From Areca catechu (taxonomy: Eukaryota; Streptophyta; Magnoliopsida; Arecales; Arecaceae), in NCBI GenBank assembly GCA_021397845.1, contig CM038052.1, positions 141,365,854 to 141,429,853 of the forward strand: a stretch of 64,000 bases of DNA. Direction: 5' to 3'. Below, in pieces: positions 23,254 through 31,261 of this stretch (positions are counted from its first letter, which is position 1; each line of letters begins with the position of its first letter). The notes under the pieces were generated by a model, which saw only the letters and a program-made list of their open reading frames with translations, made no database searches and was not told where the DNA came from. The position numbers and the translations under genes are program-made.

Positions 23254-23696
23254 ATGGGTCCTTTCGATGATTATAAAATGGAGAGTCAGCCATCCTCCAC
23301 TACTTTTGCAGCATCCGAACGACTGAGAAGCAGTAGAGTGATAGAGAGGGAAGTTTTTAAGCAATCAGAGAGGAGCACCGGTGATGACCAATGGTCGGTC
23401 TTTTCCATCTCTTCTTCTTCTTCTCTCTTTATCTTGTGCATGATGGTCATGGCGATGAAGGAGTCGGATCTAATGCCAAAGACCATGGCCTCCTCCTTCA
23501 TAGAAAATGAAGTTCGTCGGATGGGAGAGAAGCATGGCTTCATGGTGAACGTTTGTTTGGAGGTTTTGGGAGAAGATGAATACATTACTGAGGGGATAGC
23601 AATGAGGGCTGCACTACATAATGAATCCCTAAAGGTGGGGCTTAGGGTCCCCATGCTCTTGACAATGGCGGAGCTACTGCAATGGTACTAGTTATG
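23254..23696 (+). pseudogene. Tat antisense-type ORF (Transposase_28-like), first fragment
   Basis: The plus frame is open from 23254. The likely start is ATG 23440 (MMVMAMKESD), because a TATAAAAT box lies at 23272. The reading passes GLRVPMLLTMAELLQWY and is cut at 23697 by the TRIM composite. Joined conceptually across the two insertions, the next segment (26502 onward) continues with an L-C-x-A-Q-x-x-x-N-x-W pattern. I recognise that pattern from the family annotated as 'putative gypsy type transposon' (Transposase_28), the antisense ORF product of Tat elements. Function unknown. A TAG lies just before the insertion site. Confidence 0.6.
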
Positions 23697-24019
23697 TGTT
23701 GGGTCTAGCCAACGGACACCCACGGAACTTAGACGGGGTTGCCGGGGTGGGACGCAGCCGGGCTCAATTATGCTCGGTAGTGTCATCTCATATGGGCAAG
23801 TCGACTCAACCCCTGCTGGGGAGATTAATTCAGGATTGTGATGAGCCAGCCTGCTGCTTGGGTTCAATCTTTCTTGATACAGGTTGGCCCAGGTGTGAAG
23901 CCCCTTAGGCCCGCCAGCGCGCTTACCGCTGGGTTCTGGTGCTCCTTAAGACTAATAAATCCCAGCCTTCCAATAGGCATGTGCCTTTTGGAACGGTGGT
24001 TAGGGGCTACAGTCCAATA
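23697..24019 (+). repeat. TRIM-like LTR, copy a
   Basis: A 323-bp unit starting TGTTGGGTCT, with an AATAAA word near its end, followed by GG and the primer-binding site TGGTATCAGAG. The copy b start is exactly 390 bp further on. Confidence 0.8.
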
Positions 24020-24086
24020 GGTGGTATCAGAGTGAAGTTGTAATTTCGAGCCTTGGCAGCCCCCCCGGGTCTTGCTGGGGAGTGAT

Positions 24087-24409
24087 TATTGGGTCTGGCC
24101 AGCGGACACCCACGGAACTCAGACGGGGTTACCGGGGTGGGGCACAGCCAGGCTCAATTATCCTTGATAGTGTTGGCTTGTATGGGCGAGTCAGCTCAAC
24201 CCCTGCTGGGGATATTAATTCGAGATTGTGACAAGCCAGCCTGCCGCTTGGGTTCAATCTTGCTTGATGTGGGTCGGCCCAGGTGCAAATCCCCTAAGGC
24301 CTGCCAACGTGCTTACCACTGGGTTTTGGTGTGCCTTAAGACTAATAAATCCCAGCCTTCCAATAGGCATATGCCTTTTGGAACGATGGTTAGGGGCTAC
24401 GGTTCGATA
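24087..24409 (+). repeat. TRIM-like LTR, copy b
   Basis: Same unit as copy a, with its first bases changed to TATTGGGTCT. The preceding GGGGAGTGAT is a plausible polypurine tract. It is followed by PBS TGGTATCAGAGC at 24412. Confidence 0.8.
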
Positions 24410-24423
24410 GGTGGTATCAGAGC

Positions 24424-24718
24424 CAAGTACTCTATTTAAAAATCCAACGATTTTGAGTTAAAGATTATGGCAGCCTAAGTTTAAAAATTTAAAAGTCTTA
24501 AATTTTTGAAATACTTTTAAAAATTATTTATAAATAATATGTTGAGGTGGAGCTTTTGAAAAATTATTTTTAGATCATATTTTAAGGGGGAGCTCAATGT
24601 TTTTCATTGCTACATTGCTCTATGCGTATTGTTAATCTTTTGGAGCATGTTATATTTATTTTAGAGCTTACCTTGTTTATATACTTAAAGATTTTGTCAT
24701 CATCAAAAAGAAGAAGAT
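24424..24718 (+). other. Remnant of a sirevirus interior
   Basis: AT-rich sequence with an ATGGCAGCC start-like site and an AAGGGGGAGCT purine tract. It ends in CATCATCAAAAAGAAGAAGA, the form of polypurine tract that precedes sirevirus 3' LTRs. No gag or pol remains. Confidence 0.65.
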
Positions 24719-26117
24719 TGTTGACTCTGATCTTGATTTTGATGATCGACAAAATATTTAAGTATATATGAATACTAATTATATTTTAAGTATGTTTATC
24801 ATATCTTAGTACTCATCCATGTTGAATGAGGAAATATATATTTTCAGTTGAAGAAAGTCCTTAAATTATTGAAAAATCAAGTATATGAATTTTGAAATTT
24901 ATAAGGAAGAACTTGAAGAGGCTAAGAATCAATTTTGGAGAAGTTCTAGCAAGTTTCATTACTAGCACACTCAAGTGTCGATTCATGAAGATGTCAAAGT
25001 GTCGACTCAAGGCCTGAGACAAGAAAAATACAGAACTGTGTCAATCCAAAATTTTTGCCTTGAGCTCACCTATCAAGTGTTGACTCACCAGTCAAGTATC
25101 AACTCATGAAGAAATCAAGTGTCAACTCATGAAGAACTCAAGTGCCGACTCACCAGATTCAAGTGTCAATACTTAGAGTAATGGCTAGTTTTTTCTTAAG
25201 TACAAAATTTTTCCAACTTGGTTCCAATGATTATATTTTCTCCTTCAATGGTCACCAACTGTCAAATAAGGTTTGGAGGGATATTTATACACTACCAAGC
25301 TTAAAGGAAAGTGGATCCTTTGGATTGAATGATGAGTTTTTTGAAGATCAAGCAAAAATATTTTAAGGATCTAATTATTGAGAGATTGAGCCTCCAAGGA
25401 TTGAAAAGTGAGAACAAGCTTCCAAGTCCTCATCTTCAAGCATCTATTGAAGCTTCAACATCAATATGGAGACAAGCTCAACAACATCAATCAAGTGCCT
25501 CAATGAAATATTTGCTTTTTGTAAGAAAGCTTTTATATTTTCATTATTGTATTTATGCTTGTATTGTTTACTAGTTTTAATGGAATTGAAACTAGTATCT
25601 AGGATGATGGTGAGCCTTGAAAAAATCATCTAGGTTCTTGGTTAGCCTATGTGATAAAAACCAAGGAGGTTGTTGGTAAGCCTATGTTACAAAACCAACT
25701 AGTTTCTTGGTTAGCCCGCAAAATCAAGTGATTTTTGGTGAGCTCGTGAAAACCAAGGGATCTTTAGATAGCCCATAAAAACCAAATGGATTTTGGCTTG
25801 TAAGCCTATGAAAATAAGTTGGGTTTGATTAGTGAGCCCTGAAAACTAATCGATTGTAATCAAGTATGATTATAGTGAATTCCCAAGGGAGACTTGGGGA
25901 GTGGATGTAGGTGTCTTAGAGTACACCGAATCGCTATAAATCTTTATGTGTTTGTGATTGTTTTTATTCTAGCATTTACTTATTTATTTTTGTTGTACTT
26001 TATCATCATTTTCACAAACACATGTTTTGAATTGGCACGTTATTTGAAGTCTTGCAAAAAAGTTTTAAAGTCTAATTCACCCCCCTTCTTGGGTTGTATC
26101 ATCATCACTGACCAACA
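24719..26117 (+). repeat. Sirevirus-type LTR (1399 bp)
   Basis: It starts TGTTGACTCTGATCTTGATT (compare the LTR starts at 54125 and 57355) and ends ATTCACCCCCC ... GACCAACA. Repeated TCAAGTGYCRACTCA words lie at 24970-25170 and a hairpin array at 25570-25851. It is followed directly by AT and a PBS. Confidence 0.85.
25570..25851 (+). repeat. Hairpin array in the sirevirus LTR
   Basis: At least six short inverted repeats lie in a row. Arms: ACTAGTTT/AAACTAGT (25570-25596), GATGAT/ATCATC (25603-25630), CTTGGTT/AACCAAG (25637-25665), GTTGGT/ACCAAC (25672-25699), CTTGGTT/AATCAAG with one G-U pair (25706-25728), TTGGT/ACCAA (25735-25756) and GATTAGT/ACTAATC (25827-25851). Loops of all but the first share AGCC..TGAAA-like sequence. 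Confidence 0.75.
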
Positions 26118-26182
26118 ATTGGTATCAGAGCGAGGTTGCAGGCTCGAGCCTTGGCAGGCCCCCTAGGTGTTGTTGGGGGGAT

Positions 26183-26496
26183 TGTTGGGTCTGGCCAGTA
26201 GACACCCGCAGAACTCAGACGGGGTTGCCGGGGTGGGATGCAGTCGGGCTCAATTGTCCTCAGGCTCGTATGGGCGAGTCGGCTCAACCCCTATTGGGGA
26301 GATTAATTCGGGATTGTATGAGCCAACCTACCGCTTGGGTTTGATCTTGCTTGATACGGGTCGGCCCAGGTGCGAAGCCCCTTAGGCATGCCAGCATGCT
26401 TATTGCTGGGTTTTGGTGCACCTTAAGATTAATAAATCCTAGTCTTCTAATAGGCATGTGCCTTTTGGAACGGTGGTTAGGGGCTACGGTCTGACA
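26183..26496 (+). repeat. TRIM-like LTR, copy c
   Basis: Starts TGTTGGGTCTGG and ends GGTCTGACA, followed by TTATG. A short deletion in the middle makes it 314 bp. Confidence 0.82.
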
Positions 26497-26501
26497 TTAT
26501 G

Positions 26502-26773
26502 CCTAGCACAAATAGTCCTTAATGTTTGGAAGGTGATCATCAGGTTCTTCAGCTTGATGGTCTAGCATGGTATGGAGCCCTGGGTGCAAGAGTTCTGCAT
26601 GTTTTTTCGAGTGAATGCCCACCCTAAAGCCAAGGCTAATGGTACATCTCCCCTTGCAAGGGGTTCGGCTTCCCATCCAGTCTAGTAAAGATTCATAGTT
26701 GGAAGCCATGATTCATTTTCTTAGTTTCTTGGATGATGTGGTCATTCCCAGGGAGATGGGGCGAGGTCAAAAC
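26502..26773 (+). pseudogene. Tat antisense-type ORF, second fragment
   Basis: The plus-strand reading continues from the first fragment with CLAQIVLNVWKVIIRFFSLM, then FFRVNAHPKAKANG, which fits the central part of Transposase_28-like proteins. Stops occur near 26565 and 26685. Element E inserted at 26769-26773 (AAAAC), and the rest lies beyond 36677. Confidence 0.6.
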
Positions 26774-29194
26774 TGAAAGGATTACGCCCTATAAGCCAAT
26801 ATTTGTATCTCCCAGACCAATTGTAAATTGACAAGTTAATAAAGGCATTAATTTTTCATCATTCGCTGTGTCATTATATGATGAACCCCATAGGTTAGGG
26901 CTATGGTCCTAGGGCTGTGATGAGATCATACCAGTGAGATCTAAGGCCTTAAAACCCTAATCTAGAATATTCCTAGTCATAGGAACCCTGAGTTGGGGAT
27001 CAGGGTTTCCGGTAAGACTGGCACATCCTATGTATGCTGAAAAGGGTGACTGCTCTCACAGTCACTTATATAGGACACTAATACAAGGATGTGGGTGCTC
27101 ATTAGCGAATGAGTTCACTGAATAGATCCAGTTTGAGAACATCTAATGGAGCCTTAGCTGCATGTCAATAGATGTTTCTCATAGTGGGAGTTGTACAAGT
27201 AGTCCTATGACCTGAGACTACCATAATACCTTATGTACATGAACCCATGCTTTGGTTCAATCTCATTCATGACACTGGGTCATGCACAAGGTTGATGCTG
27301 GGTGTGGTGAATTGTATATGAAGGAAATGAGTAGGTCAACAAGGAATTGATCACTCCTAGTAGGAGGAGATTGCATCCAGCCAAATTAGGTCAGATGATG
27401 ATTCAGAAAATCTTTGATCAAAGTACAGATATTAGAAATGATTTCTAATATCAAATTAATTGAATCATTAGTGTATGACTGAGCTGGGAATGAGTATAAA
27501 CTGGATTTGACATAATTCCATATCCATAGTTACATTCGGGATGCAAGATGATTGAAGGATTGAATTGTACGGGAACTTTCCACTGAAGGGTAGTTTTGGA
27601 ATTACACCAGAATTTTCATATCTTCCGGGTAGACATGACACATTGCTAGACGTCAATCTTGTCTTGTGGGTTGATCAAATTAAATGGTTTAATTGGATCA
27701 CTAATTAGGAGGAGTCCTAATTGACTGACTCGAGTTAGCTCGATTTGACCTAAATCGATTAGAATGAGTTCTGATCAAATTAGGTCAACTCGCACTCGGA
27801 CCCACTGCTGGCTAAGTATGGAACCCAATGGGTCACACACTTAGGACAGATAATCAAGGTTTTAATTTGGAATTAAATCTCGTTTGCAGATGAACACACT
27901 AGCATGTGTTGCAAACCATGGCTTCTACTTGAATCGGATTCAAGTTAGGGTTCCGATTTGGTCTTTTTTAGATCCAAATTCCTTCCGGTTTGAATCTAAT
28001 TAAAGATTCAAGACTTTGGGTTAATAGTAGGCTAGCAATTGGGCTAACCTAAGAGGCTAAACCCCTTTCCCACATCGCCTAAGCCCTTTCCTCTCTTTTC
28101 CCACGCGCGCGCGCAAGGAAAAGAGTCCACGCGCGCGTGGACTCTCTAAGCAGCGTTTCTGCGTGAGAAAAAGAGAGGAAGTCAGCGTCTTTTGGCTGAT
28201 GAGGCGTAGATCAGAGTCCACCTAGGCGTGGACTCTTCAAAATAAAAATTACCGTGAAAAAGAAAAGAAAAAAAAACACCGAAGGGGCGCGACTCTTCTT
28301 TCTGCGCGCGCCCTTCTATGTTTTTCACGATCCTTCTTCACGTCTTCCCATCCCAAAGGCCGTGAGATTAATCCCAAGGGCCGTGAGATAAAGAGAGAGG
28401 ACGTGAGAAGGGAGAGAGGGACGTGAGAGGATGATTTCAGATGAGAAGGCGCCTCTCTGTCGCCTATTTAAGAAGAAGGCTTCACCGTAAAAATTATTCC
28501 AGATTTTCTATGGCGAAGCCTTGCTTCTTTTTCCCTCTCCCTCTCCAGAAGATTGTTTCCCCCTCCTCTCTTTCCTCTTTGATTCCTTTACAGAGCCTAG
28601 GCTCTGTCGAATCTCAGAACAGAAGGAGAGTCAGAGAGAGAAACTCTCCGACGGTAAAGGAAGAAGGCGCCTCTTTTCTTTCTTTCTTACATTAAGACAA
28701 TTTTGTCTTAATTTTCTTCTCCCTCCAAGACAAGCCTTGTCTCATTTTAGGACAAGGGCTTATTCTTAAGACAAGTGTGTCTTAAGGGGCCAAAGTTGCT
28801 AAAAAACTAGGAGAAGGGTAAGAGAGAAGGTTTAGTCCCAGTTTGGCTAGAGGAGTCCTAGCCAATAGCCCATATATCAAGTTCTTGGGGTAGAACTTGA
28901 TTGGAAGGAACCCAATTAAGGAGTCACTGTCTTGATCATCTGCCCGTGTGGATCACCATCGGAGGGCGGACAAGTGGACGCCTGGTGTGTTCAAAAGGTT
29001 ACTCAATTTGGAGTTTATTTCTACATCAGACTGGATATAGCGATCTGAGGTTAGTATCTAAACTATGTTTAAATTTGGACATGCATGTAGTCATAAGTTT
29101 TAATTGCTAATAAGGAGATTTTGGGATTAGGGTTCGGACCTGATTTCATAAAATTTTGAAATCCACGCTTCCGCACTGGTTCCCGAACCCAACA
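26774..29194 (+). repeat. 5' LTR of element E (2421 bp)
   Basis: Begins TGAAAGGATTA, ends CCCGAACCCAACA. It has GC-rich palindromes at 28097-28236, a TATTTAAG box at about 28464 and three AAGACA-type hairpins at 28691-28786. Confidence 0.95.
28464..28471 (+). promoter_or_regulatory. Candidate TATA box of the element E LTR
   Basis: TATTTAAG within CGCCTATTTAAGAAGAAGG, conserved in the 3' LTR. The pyrimidine-rich stretch about 60 bp later would be in the RNA leader. Confidence 0.45.
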
Positions 29195-29195
29195 G

Positions 29196-29207
29196 TGGTA
29201 TCAGAGC
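29196..29207 (+). promoter_or_regulatory. Primer-binding site of element E
   Basis: TGGTATCAGAGC one base after the LTR end; matches initiator tRNA-Met. Confidence 0.93.
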
Positions 29208-30349
29208 CACCTTATTAGGATTAAAACTTATGCAGTTCAATTCATGATGTAGTATCATGTTAAAGTTTTTATATTGATGCACAATGCATGTCTTTGATTG
29301 AACATGAGTTTGATGATTGCCACCAGTTAGGGTTTTCCACTGAAACCCTAATTGTCTTAGAGATATGATTAGCCCTGGAGCCATCATACTGAAATAAGGT
29401 TGCCCTGGCATAATGGTGTATCCATTATGTGGTAAATGGTTGTCCTAGTATGATGGCACACATTTCACATATTTGCTTAGTTTAAAGCATGTATTAATAT
29501 ATGTGATAGCTTTTAATTGAATGTGCTGGCATTGCATGAACCCCTCTTAAAATTATATTAAGTGGTAGTATAGTTAACCGATAAGCATTATTAGTCATGA
29601 TGGATAATTAGTCATTTCGGTGTCTAGAAAGGTGGTTCTGGGAAGGTAAAGGGAATCATGGTTTTTAATTGGTTCCGTTGACTGACCTGGCTAATTTTAA
29701 ATTGGTGTCTAGGAAAGCAACGGGGGGACCCCCACATCTCTTCCACTAGCCTGGCCGATCTGATTGATTTAATTCTTGACTAACATGCTTGGTGTTAAAA
29801 TACTATTATTGGCCTTCCTTCATGATAGGTCATTATTGTGTTACGATCTATACTAGGTTTGTTGTGTACACACAAGACCTAATATGGTGACTAACACAAT
29901 TTTTGGCCTAATACAATTATTTGTTTATGGCATGATTTAAAGTAATATTTTGTTGTGTACACACAAGGGTATTACTATTAAAGTCATGACTATATGGCTA
30001 TGAAGGGTCTTACTTAACTAAAATATTATAGTTTGTTGTGTATACACAAGGCTATTAATATTTTAGAGGCCGAGATAAGTTGAGAATTGTACGGGTTACA
30101 ATTGGAAAGAGTTTTCCTACCTATGAACTTATATAAGATTTGTTGTGTACACACAAGGTCTTTTATAAGGGATTGGGATCTCAACCCCACTAAGAAAGAC
30201 CAATTAAGGTTTTCTCGATCATCGTATAGAGGGTTATGATGCTCGATAAAATAGTGGGAGACATAATTAAATTAAAGTCCTAATTTAATTATGTGTTGTC
30301 ATTTCATGGTTGTTTGCTTATGTATTGTTCTTTGTTTAAATGTAGATAA
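29208..30349 (+). other. Long structured leader of element E
   Basis: A leader of about 1.14 kb. It has two TGTCTAGRA ... CCTGGCYRAT modules (29620-29695 and 29702-29759) shared with elements B, C and D, and four hairpins capped by TTGTTGTGTACACACAAG-like sequence (29850-30189). Confidence 0.8.
29850..30189 (+). repeat. Four covarying hairpins in the element E leader
   Basis: Core TTGTTGTGTACACACAAG (TATACA in the third copy) occurs at 29859, 29950, 30033 and 30140. Flanking stems: TAGGT/ACCTA plus ATA/TAT; AGTAATA/TATTACT; TAAAATATT+ATAG/CTAT+AATATTTTA; CTTATATAAGA/TCTTTTATAAG with one mismatch. Stem sequences differ between copies but pairing is kept. Confidence 0.85.
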
Positions 30350-31261
30350 ATGGCCTCTTCACTCTCACTCCGTAGTATTTTAGATGCCAACAAATTGACT
30401 GGGCCTAATTATGTTGATTGGCTGAGAAATTTAAAAATAGTACTCAGTCAAGAAAGAATTTCCTATATTCTTGATACCCCAATTTTGGAACCACCAAGGG
30501 AAGATGCCTCGCAAGAGGAGAAGACCACATATAATATGTGGCAAAATGACTCACTTACTGTCAAGTGCGTTATGCTTGCCTCTATGACCAATGAGTTGCA
30601 GAGGCAGCATGATAGCATGGATACTAACTCCATACTGCTAAATTTAAAAGAACTTTATGGAGAACACAGTAGAACTGCTAGATATGAAATATCTAAGCAG
30701 TTGTTCCGTGCAAGGATGACAGAAGGTACATCAGTACAAGATCATGTATTAAAGATAATTGATCTAATCACTCGATTAGGTCAATTAGGTTTTGTAATGG
30801 ATGGGGAGTTGAATCAAGACTTGATCTTGCAATCACTCCCAGAGTCATTTTCACAGTTTGTTCTTAATTACCATATGAACAAACTTAATTCTTCCTTGCC
30901 TGAGCTGTTGAATATGTTGAAGACAGCAGAGAGCCATGTAAAGAAAAATAAGGCTCCAGTTCTTCTTGTGGATAAGAAGAAGACAGGAAAAAAGGGTTCC
31001 AGTAAGAGGATGAATCCCAAAGGGGGCATTAAGAAGAAGAAAGGAAAGAAGGCCTCCGGACAGATGACCTGCTTTCATTGTGGCAAGCCGGGTCATTGGA
31101 AAAGGAACTGCAAGGTTTACCTTGCAAGTGTGAAGCCTGGTGCATCAGAGGCACCAAAAGGTATGAAAGAAGTTCATACTATTTTGTCATTGGATTCATC
31201 CATTTCAAATACTTGGGTGTTGGATACCGCCTGTGGTCATAACATCTGCAAATCATTGTAG
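30350..31261 (+). CDS. Element E Gag and start of protease
   Basis: This 303-codon frame starts at ATG 30350, the first ATG after the hairpin array with a good coding match (MASSLSLRSILDANKLTGPN). The copia Gag region runs to about residue 205 (YVDWLRNLKIVLSQ, YEISKQLFRARM, LNMLKTAESHV). It is followed by a Lys-rich linker and an intact CCHC knuckle (CFHCGKPGHWKRNC). The protease active site reads WVLDTACGHNIC; relatives have a glycine after the DT. The frame ends at a TAG (31259-31261) that interrupts protease, and the same frame reopens at once. The stop is best explained as CAG to TAG by cytosine deamination. Gag would assemble particles around the RNA. Confidence 0.9.
   Translation: MASSLSLRSILDANKLTGPNYVDWLRNLKIVLSQERISYILDTPILEPPREDASQEEKTTYNMWQNDSLTVKCVMLASMTNELQRQHDSMDTNSILLNLKELYGEHSRTARYEISKQLFRARMTEGTSVQDHVLKIIDLITRLGQLGFVMDGELNQDLILQSLPESFSQFVLNYHMNKLNSSLPELLNMLKTAESHVKKNKAPVLLVDKKKTGKKGSSKRMNPKGGIKKKKGKKASGQMTCFHCGKPGHWKRNCKVYLASVKPGASEAPKGMKEVHTILSLDSSISNTWVLDTACGHNICKSL

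Larger units (their letters stand above)
23697..26496 (+). mobile_element. TRIM/sirevirus composite element
   Basis: The whole block is flanked by TTATG (23692-23696 and 26497-26501). Order: short LTR a (23697-24019), 67-bp internal part with PBS, short LTR b (24087-24409), PBS (24412-24423), sirevirus leader and 3' region (24424-24718), sirevirus LTR (24719-26117), PBS (26120-26131), 51-bp internal part, short LTR c (26183-26496). The short-LTR element has almost no interior and so resembles a TRIM. Confidence 0.8.

Noticed and set aside
23286..23654. 122-codon minus-strand ORF opposite the Transposase_28-like fragment
   Set aside because: Shadow of the plus-strand frame. The plus strand continues coherently across two insertion joints.
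24395..24412. GGTTCGATAGG resembling a tRNA-type B box in TRIM-like LTR b, suggesting a Cassandra-like element
   Set aside because: Copies a and c do not keep the motif, and no 5S-like box C was found.
25603..25851. CRISPR-like spaced repeats
   Set aside because: Units are hairpins with differing stems inside an LTR of a plant genome. There are no constant repeats and no unique spacers.
28441..28695. Arg/Ser-rich ORF in the element E LTR, repeated at 35920-36174
   Set aside because: It recurs only because it is inside an LTR. It lies in the untranslated RNA leader and shows no domain.
31259..31261. Programmed TAG readthrough between gag and pol in element E
   Set aside because: The stop falls inside protease, just after the active site, and a CAG-to-TAG transition explains it. 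Readthrough would be expected at the gag-pol border with a specific 3' context.
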